Origin: Mesorhizobium sp. NZP2298
GTDB taxonomy: Bacteria > Pseudomonadota > Alphaproteobacteria > Rhizobiales > Rhizobiaceae
Length of the DNA: 64,000 bases
Direction: 5' to 3'
Assembly (NCBI RefSeq): GCF_013170825.1
Contig: NZ_CP033365.1
Span: 3,298,001 to 3,362,000 of the forward strand
Shown: piece by piece, positions 1 through 8,148 of the stretch
How positions within the stretch are numbered: position 1 is the stretch's first letter
How the letters are laid out: every line of letters starts with the position of its first letter
Made by a program: the position numbers and the translations under genes
The notes under the pieces: generated by a model
The model's input: the letters and a program-made list of their open reading frames with translations, nothing else
Told to the model about the DNA's origin: nothing
Database searches by the model: none

Positions 1-1
1 G

Positions 2-343
2 CAGATGGCGCAGTTCGATCCCGGCGTCATGGACAATATCGACAGCGACGAGGCGATCAAGATCGTGCAGAGCGCCGGCCGCAGCCCGCAGCGCATTTTT
101 CGGCGCAAGGAAGAGGTCGACGGCATGCGTGATGCGCGCGCCAAGGCGCAACAGGCGCAGGCCGGCATGGCGGCGATCGCCAGCGCCGGCAAGGCCGCCA
201 AGGATGCGGTGCCGGCGGCGGTGCAGGCGCGCGACAGCGGCCTGCTCGACGGCCTGCAAGGCATGCTGCAGGGCGCGGGTGGCGGGCAGAGCGCCGGCCA
301 AGGCACACCGGGCGGCCAGGCGCCGGCGGGTGGCGGCGCATGA
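2..343 (+). CDS. Phage portal (head-tail connector) protein, C-terminal fragment
   Basis: This is the C-terminal end of a T7/BPP-1-type portal protein, the dodecameric ring through which DNA enters and leaves the capsid. The frame is open to the left edge, so the gene is cut by the window and the ATG at 5 is probably internal. The visible part has the usual ending of this family: a segment around QRIFRRKEEVDGMRDAR, where portals typically have a '.V.RS.EEV..IR..RA' pattern, then a long Ala/Gln/Gly-rich tail with low complexity. It overlaps the next gene by four bases (ATGA), as in tightly packed phage operons. The family call rests on this tail motif and on the capsid and tail genes that follow. 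Confidence 0.7.
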   Translation, partial: QMAQFDPGVMDNIDSDEAIKIVQSAGRSPQRIFRRKEEVDGMRDARAKAQQAQAGMAAIASAGKAAKDAVPAAVQARDSGLLDGLQGMLQGAGGGQSAGQGTPGGQAPAGGGA

Positions 344-660
344 GCGGCAAACGCTTCGCCCGCTCAAGCCAGGCCGGCGGCCCGGCCAGGGCGCGGGACG
401 CGCTGACCAAGGCCTATCTGCGCGTGTTCTCCGGTGAGGACGGCGAGATGGTGCTGGCCGACCTCGCGGCGACCGTCGGCTATTACCGCCGGCCGTCCTA
501 TGGCGAATGGATGGCGCGAACCCGGACGCCCGAAGGCTTCGAGCTGCACAGCGCGCTCAGCAATGCGCGCGCCGAAGTGGTGCAGCACATTATGGGATTC
601 CTGACCCTGGACGAAACGCAGCTGGCGGCGCTGGAGAAGGCGGCGCGGGCGGAAGGGTAG
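340..660 (+). CDS. Bbp19-like phage structural-module protein
   Basis: A 106-residue soluble protein that resembles the Bbp19 family of podovirus BPP-1-like phages, which sits next to the portal gene. Features seen: a basic N-terminus, a central segment with YYRRPSYGEWMARTRTPEGFE, and a helical C-terminus. No signal peptide or membrane segment is visible. The start overlaps the portal stop, which implies translational coupling. The function of the family is not known to me; packaging or head completion is an inference from position. The next gene starts more than 400 bases later, so this may once have been followed directly by the scaffold gene at 7197. Confidence 0.6.
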   Translation: MSGKRFARSSQAGGPARARDALTKAYLRVFSGEDGEMVLADLAATVGYYRRPSYGEWMARTRTPEGFELHSALSNARAEVVQHIMGFLTLDETQLAALEKAARAEG

Positions 661-683
661 GGGGCGGGAGCGAGGCGCTGAAG

Positions 684-740
684 CCGCCAATCTCCCCCCT
701 TGTGGGGGGAGATGCCCGGCAAGGCAGAGGGGGCGCTGTC
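684..740. repeat. GC-rich palindromic intergenic repeat (copy 1)
   Basis: A stem of CCAATCTCCCC / GGGGGAGAT type followed by a 'gcccggcaaggcagagggggcgc' type tail, the form of short intergenic repeat that is frequent in Mesorhizobium. An inverted copy lies at 855-915, so the pair brackets about 115 bases. Nothing coding is visible in the whole 661-1084 gap. Confidence 0.6.
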
Positions 741-854
741 CCGCCGACCTTGCCGCGACCGTCGCACGGCGATCAACTCATGAGCAGTCGCTCAAGCTTG
801 GCCGTAGGCGGCAAAGCCATGGGCATGTTCAAAGTCGGCGACAACAGAAGTAGG

Positions 855-915
855 CGCTCCACGGCGCCCCCTCTGTCCTGCCGGACATCTCCCCCACGAG
901 GGGGGAGATTGGCTG
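855..915. repeat. GC-rich palindromic intergenic repeat (copy 2, inverted)
   Basis: Reverse-complement copy of the element at 684-740, with the order cgccccctctgtcctgccgg followed by the CATCTCCC / GGGGGAGATTGG stem. The two copies facing each other just upstream of the toxin-bearing gene at 1085 suggest a junction of inserted DNA, but this is inference. Confidence 0.6.
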
Positions 916-1084
916 TTTCGGCGTGGCGCGATGCGGCGGACGACGGCCCGCGCTGCTCCGGATTTTTCCAACACATCGATCCGACAACCCCCGCGAACGC
1001 AGCAGCGTCCGCGTGATCCGGTCGTGCCGTGAACGCCGCCGCCGCCCGTCCTTTGTTCAAAGCCATTCGAGCAGGAAGCCGCCA

Positions 1085-3832
1085 ATGGTCCATGTCATCC
1101 CGCTTTCCATCGCCAAGCGCCGGCTCGATACCGGCAACGCGCCGCAATATCCCCAGGGATCGCCGATCGGCGGCGCCATGCAGGGGCTTGGCGATCACCT
1201 TGCCGCCGTCGCCGAGCGCTACCAGCAGATGAAGGACCAGCAGGACGCGTTCGACGCCGAGATCGCGCGCCGCCGGTTCAACGGCCAGATCGCGCAAGCG
1301 GAAGACGAGGTGGCCGCCAACGCGCCGGCCGACGGCGCGGGCCTGCATGAGGCCATGTATGGCCAGGTCAATCCGTACGACGGCCGGGTGGTGAAGACCG
1401 GCCTGTTCGACAAGCTGTTTGCCGCCGCCTTGCCGAACATGCCCGAGAGCCAGCGCGCCGCTTTCGCCGGGCAGAAGGAGGCGATGCGCCGAACCGGCGG
1501 GCTGCGCATGGCGGCCCGGCAGCTTCAGCGGCGCAAGGATTATGAGCAGGCCGAGGTCGACACGGCGCTGAAGACCAGCGCCATCGCCATCGCACGGGGC
1601 GACCCGAACGACAGCGCGGCGTTCGAGGCAAAACGCCAGGACGGCCTCGACCTCATCGCCAAGATCGGCGGTGATGCGCAAGCCAAGCTACAGGCCATGA
1701 CGGACTGGTTAGGCGCCACGGCAAAGGCGAGGGTCCAGGCGCTCATCGCCAAGGACCCGAAGCGCGCCACCGAGTTGCTGAGTGCTGCGCAGGCTGGGAC
1801 GCCGGAAGGCCATGCAGGTGATACCGCCGCTGCCGTTGGTGGCGCAGGTGTGTTCGCAAAAGCCGCGACAAATATCCTCCACGGCGCAAGTGCGAACAAC
1901 GCTAGCCAACAAGCAAATACTCCCGTCAACGTTGTGTCTGCGCAGGCGACGCCGGACGAAATGGTGGTGCAGGCGTTTCGCGAACAGCCTTCGCCAGGTG
2001 GCGAAACTGCCATACCTCTGGATGCCATAACCTATCTGAAGCCTAGCGATTTCGCAGCGCTGAAGGATCAGGCCAACAACGCCGCCGCAGCCCAGATGAT
2101 CGGGGCAAATGCGCGGGTCATGCTTGCCGAGCAGAACGCACCAGCCGTCCTCGCCGCTACGGGCAAATATCCCGAGAATGTGCCGACCGCGCAGGATTTC
2201 GTCAGCGTCTACGGTGTGGACGAGGGCTCGAAACGCCTCGAACAATTCCGGGTAACGACCGATGTCGCCAAGGCCTACTCCGACATGTATCCGGCGTCGA
2301 ACCAGGCGATACATGCTGAGCTTCGGGATATTGAACCTGGACCCGACGGATCGCCGGAGGCGCGCGAGCGCTATGAGATCAAGGCCGGCGCCGCCGGACT
2401 TATCATGGCCGCCCGCGACGCTGATCCCGTAGCTTACGTCAGCAAGTTGTTCTCTGGCGATGCTCCGGACTGGAGCAAGGTCAAGACGCCGCAAGATTTT
2501 CAGGCTGCCGTCACATGGGTAAGGTCTGCCCAAAAGCAGTTGGGCTTCAGCAAGGTATTGTCTGCGCCGCGCGAAGTCGCAGACCGCTTTGGCGCCGGAT
2601 ATGTCGATGAGAACGTGCCGTTACAGCAGCGCGTCATCGAACTGAGTGAGAAGCTTACGGCATTGCGCGACCCTGAGGCGCGCCTCACCTTCGCCGGGCA
2701 GGTGTTCCAGTCCGCCCTGGCTCGGCTGCGCCAAAACGCGGCGGACAATCCCAAGATCACGCCGGCGGAGTTGGAGGCCCAGGGAAAAGCGCTCCAGGCC
2801 AATTTGGTCGAGATGGCTACGCATCCCGCCCAGGTGCGGTTCAATGCCGGCTCGTGGTGGCAAAAGCCGCTCGCGGCCACAAACGACACCATCAGGCTCA
2901 TGGCCAACGGCGCCACATTCGGTCAGGCCGACAAGCTCGCCGCTGGAATGAATTCGGTCTTCTCAGACAAGAGCTACGACGAACTGCTGGCAGCCGAACA
3001 AGCCGAAACCGAAGACGCAGAGGATCGGGCCGGCTCGGCTACCATAGGGGCAAACCTGCTAGGCGCCTTCATCACCGGCCAAGGCTTTCAGAGCGCGGGC
3101 CTTACCTTCACAGGAAGGGTTGGCGCCGAAAGCGCGAAGGGTCTGCAGGGCCTTTTTGCACGAAGCGCTACTGCCGCCGCGGACGGCGCGGTGTTCGGTG
3201 GCGTCGATGCTGCCCTGAACGGCCGGGATATCGCCCGCGAGATGGGTAGCGGAGCGCTTTTCGGTGCTGGCGGTAATGCTCTCGCAGAGGGACTCGGCGC
3301 TGTCGGCAGAGGGATCGTGGCAAAAGTTGCCGGCGGATCCGGTGCTAAATCCTCGTTCGGTGCGGATATTGAAAAGGCCGACAGGCCGTCCCGTCCGGTT
3401 GATCCGAACGCGAAGGAAAATTATGGCACCTCAGAGAATGTCCGCGAGGCAGCAGTTGGTCTTGAAGCAGCAAGCAGAGGCTCCGAGGACCCCGGTTTAC
3501 ATCTGTTCTATATGCCACACTGGACGGCAGCACAGCGCGCCGCGGCAGATCTCAAAGTCGCCGCCCTAAACATGGTTGAGAAGATTGTGACTCCGTCGGT
3601 TCGTGCGCCGACGTCAGCCAGTGTCAGGTACAAAGCCGAAGGCCATGAAGTGCCTACCGGCCAGGACGTGGATCATGTACACGACTTACAGTTGGGAGGG
3701 GCTGAGGCGACGCACAACATGGCTCCGCTCGACTCAAGCGTGAACCGTAGCTTAGGCCCTCAAATATATCATCGGATAAAGCATTTGCCTCACGGGACGA
3801 GAATTGGCAAAGTAACCATCGGAGATCGGTAA
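1085..3832 (+). CDS. Phage internal virion (ejection) protein with C-terminal HNH-type toxin domain
   Basis: A 915-residue protein. The start at 1085 was chosen over an upstream in-frame ATG at 923 because it has an AGGAAG ribosome site and because the paralogue at 13600 begins at the same residue. The two proteins differ at only 13 of the first 112 residues and stay alignable further on. The paralogue follows a T7 gp14-like gene, so the body is probably an internal virion or ejection protein. Residues about 650-740 are Gly/Ala-rich, like pre-toxin linkers. The last 60 residues differ completely from the paralogue and carry an HNH-like pattern: DVDH (His864), LGG at 870-872, HNMAPLD (Asn878), VN at 886-887 and His896. 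The gene overlaps an immunity-like gene by one base (TAATG). A delivered nuclease toxin is inferred. The body could instead be a tail or scaffold-associated protein. Confidence 0.65.
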   Translation: MVHVIPLSIAKRRLDTGNAPQYPQGSPIGGAMQGLGDHLAAVAERYQQMKDQQDAFDAEIARRRFNGQIAQAEDEVAANAPADGAGLHEAMYGQVNPYDGRVVKTGLFDKLFAAALPNMPESQRAAFAGQKEAMRRTGGLRMAARQLQRRKDYEQAEVDTALKTSAIAIARGDPNDSAAFEAKRQDGLDLIAKIGGDAQAKLQAMTDWLGATAKARVQALIAKDPKRATELLSAAQAGTPEGHAGDTAAAVGGAGVFAKAATNILHGASANNASQQANTPVNVVSAQATPDEMVVQAFREQPSPGGETAIPLDAITYLKPSDFAALKDQANNAAAAQMIGANARVMLAEQNAPAVLAATGKYPENVPTAQDFVSVYGVDEGSKRLEQFRVTTDVAKAYSDMYPASNQAIHAELRDIEPGPDGSPEARERYEIKAGAAGLIMAARDADPVAYVSKLFSGDAPDWSKVKTPQDFQAAVTWVRSAQKQLGFSKVLSAPREVADRFGAGYVDENVPLQQRVIELSEKLTALRDPEARLTFAGQVFQSALARLRQNAADNPKITPAELEAQGKALQANLVEMATHPAQVRFNAGSWWQKPLAATNDTIRLMANGATFGQADKLAAGMNSVFSDKSYDELLAAEQAETEDAEDRAGSATIGANLLGAFITGQGFQSAGLTFTGRVGAESAKGLQGLFARSATAAADGAVFGGVDAALNGRDIAREMGSGALFGAGGNALAEGLGAVGRGIVAKVAGGSGAKSSFGADIEKADRPSRPVDPNAKENYGTSENVREAAVGLEAASRGSEDPGLHLFYMPHWTAAQRAAADLKVAALNMVEKIVTPSVRAPTSASVRYKAEGHEVPTGQDVDHVHDLQLGGAEATHNMAPLDSSVNRSLGPQIYHRIKHLPHGTRIGKVTIGDR

Positions 3833-4443
3833 TGTTTCCAAAATTTCAGCGCAGTTTTTCTCCGGATGCGAACCGCGAGCCTGATTCTGTAAGAATCGAC
3901 ACCGGCGTGCCAAGCCTGAATGAGCTGCTTTCCAGTTTCAGCGGCGTGTCGTTCAACCACGGGCTTTACCGTATCGTCCGTTCCCAGGACTTGGCCGCAT
4001 GGAGCAGCAGAATAGTCGCGGGCTTTCCTGCATTTGCCGGGCGCATTACCTGTTTTGGCTACGATTGGTTGGGCAGGACTTTCGCCATTGATACCAAACG
4101 AACCGTGGATGGGGAGCCTGGTGTCGTGATGTTCGAGCCCGGGACCGGTGAGGCGCTTCAGATACCAGCCAATGTCCGGACTTTTCATGAAACCGAATTG
4201 GATGAGTATCAGGACGCTGCGCTGGCCTCGAATTTTTATGCGACATGGCGCGGGAATGGCGGCGCCGAACCTGCCTATGACCAATGCATCGGTTACAACG
4301 TGCCGCTCTTCCTGGGCGGGAAGGACGATAGTGAAAATCTGGAACTGACAGATCTTGAAGTCTATTGGCACATTACGGCTCAGCTCATCGCGAAGGCGAG
4401 GGGTCTGCCTCCGGGGACGCGGCTAGACGTCAAAGGCGGGTGA
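3832..4443 (+). CDS. Probable immunity protein (Tdi1/DUF1851-like) for the adjacent HNH toxin
   Basis: A 203-residue soluble acidic protein with the look of the T6SS Tdi1/DUF1851 immunity family. Recognised segments are ITCFGYDWLGRTFAID, VMFEPGTGEALQIP, FHETELDEY, CIGYNVPLFLGGKDD and NLELTDLEVYW. Families of this type neutralise DNase effectors by direct binding. Its ATG overlaps the stop of the toxin-bearing virion protein (TAATG), so the two are made together, which is standard for toxin/immunity pairs. The coding stretch is less GC-rich than the flanking capsid genes, consistent with recent arrival with the toxin tip. Family membership is from memory of the motif pattern; SMI1/KNR4-like is the alternative. 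Confidence 0.65.
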   Translation: MFPKFQRSFSPDANREPDSVRIDTGVPSLNELLSSFSGVSFNHGLYRIVRSQDLAAWSSRIVAGFPAFAGRITCFGYDWLGRTFAIDTKRTVDGEPGVVMFEPGTGEALQIPANVRTFHETELDEYQDAALASNFYATWRGNGGAEPAYDQCIGYNVPLFLGGKDDSENLELTDLEVYWHITAQLIAKARGLPPGTRLDVKGG

Positions 4444-4647
4444 CCTCGATAAATCCAGGCCGCCTCCTTTTTTGAAGGGTGAGCTTGCTTGCAACTAAAA
4501 GTTATTGTATCCCAGAAAAATGCAATTAAAGGTTGTATAAGGTGGGAAATGAGGAGCGAGAAGCGGTCATTTTCGCCTTTGAAGATGCCGAGTGAAGCGC
4601 TGATCTGAAATTTCGGACGCGCTCATAGACAGACAAAGGGGGATTGC

Positions 4648-4932
4648 GTGGGAGCAGGTTCTGCCGCGATGCTGCTCGGGGCTTTGGTTCCGACATTTTT
4701 GTTTAGCCGCTTGTTGTTGTGGATCACGAAGCGCTGGAATGGAGGCGTGCCGCGCCTGTTGCTGGTGCATGTCATTTGCGGGGCGCTTGCCGTTGCCGCG
4801 TCCGCCTACGGTTACTCTACTAGCGGGGCGCCGGACTGGTCTCGCAGCCCGGTCTACATCGTTGCTCAGTTGATCTGGCTGATTGTGGATTTTGTTCGTG
4901 GGCGCCGCCGGCAAAGCCAGCCTGCGAACTGA
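4648..4932 (+). CDS. Small membrane protein of unknown function
   Basis: A 94-residue protein starting at GTG with a good AAAGGGGG ribosome site nine bases upstream. Three hydrophobic stretches are visible, around residues 6-22, 36-52 and 67-80, followed by a basic tail (RGRRRQSQ). I do not recognise a family. It lies in the non-structural insert (4444-6500) between the first toxin/immunity pair and the rest of the capsid module, so it may be a prophage 'moron' gene. The 200 bases upstream are AT-richer than the surroundings and contain two similar AAAG(G)TTATTGTAT-like stretches near 4495-4545, possibly promoter-related. Confidence 0.45.
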   Translation: MGAGSAAMLLGALVPTFLFSRLLLWITKRWNGGVPRLLLVHVICGALAVAASAYGYSTSGAPDWSRSPVYIVAQLIWLIVDFVRGRRRQSQPAN

Positions 4933-5096
4933 CGACTCAGGCCTTTGGGCCCTCGAACGCTTGGATTAATGGACAGCGTGCGAAGCCAGACTTCTGCAGC
5001 GTCACGCGCTTGCCTCCTGCCGTTGTCGGCACTGAAGACTATGACCTCGATTCCGCGCTGGTGGATTCAGTTGCCGAAGGACATAGGAGGATAGCC

Positions 5097-5385
5097 GTGG
5101 GATATAGTTTGACCGAGGGCCAGTTCGACGCACCGGCCGAATTCATGGTCGTCGATGGCCCATCGCCCGGCAATTATTGGTGTGGGAAGAGCGTACGCCA
5201 AGCTCAAGCCCACATCTCCTTGGATGCGAGTTAGCGCTTCGGATGTGCGAAATTCAGCCGGTTTACTGGACGAGCAGGAATGGCGTGAGCGCTTCGAAGA
5301 CAAGTATGGCGAACTCGACCCGCCCCTGGAACTCGCCAATACACCGTCCGATGTTCCATGGCACAGGCGAGACGGCCAGAAATGA
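5097..5385 (+). pseudogene. Possible small gene broken by a frameshift
   Basis: A GTG at 5097 sits six bases after a perfect AGGAGG and opens a 45-codon frame (MGYSLTEGQFDAPAEF...) that stops at 5234. An overlapping frame then runs on to 5385 with a coding-like, acidic composition (LLDEQEWRERFEDKYGELD). Joined by a single frameshift near 5220 they would give about 95 residues. A 17-codon frame, 5041-5094, overlaps the ribosome site. I recognise no family. This may equally be a genuine 45-residue protein or chance open frame. Confidence 0.3.
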
Positions 5386-5415
5386 GAGGACGGCATCGGC
5401 GAATGTCCTCGAACC

Positions 5416-5730
5416 CTAGAATTCGCTTAAATCCACCGTGATCCGTATCGGGCCGGTTTTGACGCCCGGCGGCCAACATCTCTCGACCGATTTCGAAAGT
5501 TGCAAGGCTGCGTTTGCCGCCGCTTCCGAATGCGGTTCGTAGGCTATGACGGTAATCGACTTGACCTTGCCGGCCTTGTCCAGGGTCACTTCGAAAGTGG
5601 CCTTGATGTGATTGTCGACGGTGTCACCCGGCAGGACCAGGCAATCGCTGATCTTCTCAATGTTAATAGGTTCTTTGGCCTGTGCGGAGACTGAACAAGC
5701 AACCAGCAGCGAGACTATCGGAAGTCGCAT
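5416..5730 (-). CDS. Exported TonB-C/TolA-like domain protein
   Basis: A 104-residue exported protein. The N-terminus MRLPIVSLLVACSVSAQA is a signal peptide with a likely cleavage after AQA. The mature part has the short alpha/beta pattern of TonB C-terminal-like domains: KATFEVTLDKAGKVKSITV, then a helix with SEAAANAALQ, then RCWPPG and a final strand PIRITVDL. Two cysteines (SDC and RCW) could pair. ATG 5730 is preferred over GTG 5736 because AAGGGGG lies at proper spacing. There is no obvious partner gene. The monocistronic reverse orientation marks it as a cargo gene rather than a structural phage gene. Confidence 0.55.
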   Translation of the reverse strand: MRLPIVSLLVACSVSAQAKEPINIEKISDCLVLPGDTVDNHIKATFEVTLDKAGKVKSITVIAYEPHSEAAANAALQLSKSVERCWPPGVKTGPIRITVDLSEF

Positions 5731-5808
5731 CGTCACCCCCTTGGAGAGGAGACGATAGCGCCGAAATGCTCTGGGGGTAAGGGCAGAGCCAGCTTTTCAG
5801 GCCTTGGC

Positions 5809-5870
5809 GCTGCCCCTCATCCGCCCTTCGGGCACCTTCTCCCCGTGGAACGGGGAGAAGGGATAGGCAG
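5809..5870. repeat. Palindromic intergenic repeat (ctgcccctcatccgc type)
   Basis: A repeat of the class CTGCCCCTCATCCGCC...CACCTTCTCCCCGT...ACGGGGAGAAGG, widespread between genes in rhizobia. It has an internal CTTCTCCCCGT / ACGGGGAGAAG stem. It lies between two reverse-strand exported-protein genes and could act as a transcription or mRNA-stability element. Confidence 0.6.
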
Positions 5871-5872
5871 CC

Positions 5873-6190
5873 TCAATAATTGCCGTTGTAGTAGCGGTCG
5901 TCGCAGGGCGCGGTGTAGATGCGGCCGTAGCGGTCCTGGTAGCGGCACATCTGTTCGCCGCGGCGCTGCGGCGTGGTAGCCGAGCCGACGACTGCGCCGA
6001 GCAGGGCGCCGCTGGCCGCGCCGATGACCGTGCTCTTGGTGTTGCCGCCGATCGCCTGGCCGACGAGAGCGCCGCCGGCGCCGCCGAGCAGGGCGCCCGT
6101 GGTGGCACGCTGCTGGCCTTCGGTCTGCGTCTCGCAACCCGCGAGTGCCGCGGTCATGAGGACGGCCAAAATCGCTTTCTTGATGATCAT
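5873..6190 (-). CDS. Glycine-zipper 2TM-type lipoprotein
   Basis: A 105-residue lipoprotein. The start at 6190 has an excellent AAGGAGG site eight bases upstream; a longer in-frame extension exists but lacks one. Residues 1-19 form a lipoprotein signal ending in the lipobox LAGC (Cys19). Residues about 28-70 are a glycine zipper (GALLGGAGGALVGQAIGG...GAASGALLGAVVG), the 17 kDa surface-antigen/YMGG type that inserts in the outer membrane. The C-terminus has CRYQDRYGRIYTAPCDDRYY, with a possible disulphide. Such proteins are common chromosomal genes in this group, so its presence inside the prophage region points to cargo or to an insertion. Confidence 0.7.
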   Translation of the reverse strand: MIIKKAILAVLMTAALAGCETQTEGQQRATTGALLGGAGGALVGQAIGGNTKSTVIGAASGALLGAVVGSATTPQRRGEQMCRYQDRYGRIYTAPCDDRYYNGNY

Positions 6191-6511
6191 CTGAAGAACC
6201 TCCTTTTGAGGCCACGCGGGCCCGATGCCCAGCCAAGTGCGGTCGCATTGCGGCGGAACGGCGGCGCGCTGTCTCACGAAGTGAGTCATGGTTTCTCGGG
6301 CGTTGATAGACCTCGGCTTCGAAAACAAGCCTTTCGAACAATGCGATAGCGCCAGTCCTTGTCAAGATGATTCAGTTTTGGTGGCTCGCCCCGGCTCGAG
6401 CAGGCCCTCCGCTATCGCTCCCCAGCCATCACCGTCCGTCATTCGGAGAGACAGCCAATTGGCCTCCGTGCGCCGCGCACACCATTCCTCACCCAACCAT
6501 GGAGACATGAA
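6191..6511. other. Intergenic region without recognisable gene
   Basis: 321 bases between the reverse-strand lipoprotein and the forward-strand capsid-module gene at 6512. It must hold the lipoprotein promoter and perhaps one for the capsid genes; I see no clear -35/-10 pair, tRNA or repeat here. A ribosome site (GGAGAC) belonging to the next gene is at its right end. Confidence 0.4.
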
Positions 6512-7084
6512 ATGACGCGTGGACTTCCCCGCACCCTTGCCCGTGCCGCTTCCCGCGAGGCCGGCCTTGCCCCGCCAAAACTCGGCCTGAAGGCCGTGAC
6601 CACGGGGCAGGGCGGGGCTTATCGCACCGTCTTCACTTTCGCCGGCATGCAGGTGCCGGTCACCGACGCGCTGGCCTATGCCAGCCAAAAGATCTTCGAT
6701 TTCGCCGACGGCAAGGTGCGCATCAAGGGCGGTACGGCGCGGCTGCAGTTTGCGGTGCTCACCACCCGCGTCTCGACCATCAACGACAGTGCGGCGCTGA
6801 CCTGGTCGCTGGGCTCGGCCGCCGCTTCGAGCACGACGCTGGCCGGCACCATGGTCAATGTGCTGGCCTCGACCGCGCGTACGCTTGATGGCGCCGGTGC
6901 CGCGCTCTCCACTGCCTCGGCCGCCGACATCGCCGCCGCGGCGACGCTGGATGGGACCGCGACGCCGGTTGATCTCTATCTCAACCTGGCCTTTGCCACC
7001 GGCACGGATATCGATGCGGACGGAACGATTGCCGTGACCGGCACGGTGACCCTGCTGTGGGAGAACTGGGGGGATAACGTCTGA
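6512..7084 (+). CDS. Phage capsid-module protein, possibly decoration protein
   Basis: A 190-residue protein starting after GGAGACATGAA. It has a basic N-terminus, then a beta-rich region low in charged residues and rich in Ala, Thr, Ser and Gly (LTWSLGSAAASSTTLAGT, DADGTIAVTGTVTLLWENWGDNV). No signal peptide or membrane helix is visible. It precedes the scaffold and major capsid genes on the same strand. Its position and beta-rich composition suit a head decoration or stabilisation protein, but I do not recognise a named family and the role is inferred. Confidence 0.45.
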   Translation: MTRGLPRTLARAASREAGLAPPKLGLKAVTTGQGGAYRTVFTFAGMQVPVTDALAYASQKIFDFADGKVRIKGGTARLQFAVLTTRVSTINDSAALTWSLGSAAASSTTLAGTMVNVLASTARTLDGAGAALSTASAADIAAAATLDGTATPVDLYLNLAFATGTDIDADGTIAVTGTVTLLWENWGDNV

Positions 7085-7095
7085 GCGCTGATAAC

Positions 7096-7156
7096 AGCCA
7101 ATCTCCCCCCTCTGGCCTGCCGGCCATCTCCCCCCCTCAAGGGGGAAATTGGCAGC
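7096..7156. repeat. GC-rich palindromic intergenic repeat (copy 3)
   Basis: Another copy of the element seen at 684-740: CCAATCTCCCCCC, a ggcctgccggcc core, then CATCTCCCC and GGGGGAAATTGG. It fills the gap before the scaffold gene. Confidence 0.6.
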
Positions 7157-7196
7157 TTAGTCGCCGGCTCATTTCGAACCCACAAAGGAACATCAC

Positions 7197-8108
7197 ATGA
7201 CAGATCTGGCAGACGCTGGGTCCGTGGCGGCGCGTGCGCTGCCGGCGGGCAACCCAGTACGGCCACCGGCCAACGGGGAAAACGGGTCCGCCCCGCCTTC
7301 GGCCAAAAGTTGGTTTGACGGTCTTTCCGAAGGCAACCGCAAGCTCGCTGAAACCAAGGGCTGGACCAAGCCTGAAAGCCTCGACAGGGTTTTCACATCC
7401 TATGCGGAGCTGGAGCGTCAGCAGGGTGAGAGCCTGCGCGTTCCCGGCCCGGACGCATCACGGGAAGACTGGGAGCGTTTTCATGCCCGGCTGCCCGAGA
7501 CCATGCGTCCGGTCACCTCGTCCGAGAAGGTCGAGTACCGCAGGCCGGAAGGCCTGCCGGAGAACTTCGCCTATTCGGACGAACTCGCCCAGGCGTCCAA
7601 GGCCTGGGCGGTCGAGGCGGGTGCTTCGCCAAGAACCGCGCAGGCCTATCACGACAAGTTCGTCGGCTACATGGCCGAGCAGGCAAAAGCTCAGGAGATC
7701 GCGCTCGCCCGCTCGGTGGAAGCCACCCATGACGACCTTGTAAGGGACTGGGGGCCGACCGACAGCGACGGCTTTCGCCAGAAGCTCGAGGTCGCCAACC
7801 GGGCGATGAAGAAGCTCGGCCTGGTCGACGCCTACAAGGCGAAGGGCATCCTTCTGCCTGACGGGGCGCTGACCGATCCGCGGATCGCCAAGGCGTTCCA
7901 GGCGATCGGCGAGGCGATGTTCAGGGAAGACACGATCGACGCCGGTGCTTTTCTGAGCGGAGGCAATCCGTTCAAGCGCAACGCCTCCGGCGAACGCAAC
8001 CTGACGGCGATTTCAGCCCTCGTCAAAAGCGACCCCGCCCGCGCAAGGCGGCTGGCTCGCGAGGCCGGGGAAAACCCGGAACTCTGGATGCCCAATAATC
8101 CGCTCTGA
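7197..8108 (+). CDS. Putative phage capsid scaffolding protein
   Basis: A 303-residue, highly charged, helical protein immediately upstream of the major capsid gene, the standard place for the scaffold that templates procapsid assembly and is then removed. Visible features are a Pro/Ala-rich flexible N-terminus (residues 1-35), SWFDGLSEGNRKLAETKGWTKPESLD (a motif often seen in T7-like capsid-assembly proteins), a central helical region around QAYHDKFVGYMAEQAKAQE, and a basic C-terminus (FKRNASGERN, DPARARRLAREAG). Basic C-termini bind coat protein in scaffolds. The ATG follows AAAGGAACATC. Confidence 0.65.
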   Translation: MTDLADAGSVAARALPAGNPVRPPANGENGSAPPSAKSWFDGLSEGNRKLAETKGWTKPESLDRVFTSYAELERQQGESLRVPGPDASREDWERFHARLPETMRPVTSSEKVEYRRPEGLPENFAYSDELAQASKAWAVEAGASPRTAQAYHDKFVGYMAEQAKAQEIALARSVEATHDDLVRDWGPTDSDGFRQKLEVANRAMKKLGLVDAYKAKGILLPDGALTDPRIAKAFQAIGEAMFREDTIDAGAFLSGGNPFKRNASGERNLTAISALVKSDPARARRLAREAGENPELWMPNNPL

Positions 8109-8148
8109 CGAGCGGTCACCGCCAAACCAAACCTGAAGGAAGACAAAA

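Noticed and set aside
684..915. CRISPR-like repeats
   Set aside because: Only two inverted copies with no regular spacers; they match the palindromic intergenic repeats of this bacterial group.
923..1084. In-frame N-terminal extension of the internal virion/toxin protein from ATG 923
   Set aside because: It runs through an intergenic repeat, has no ribosome site, and the paralogue at 13600 starts at the residue equivalent to 1085.
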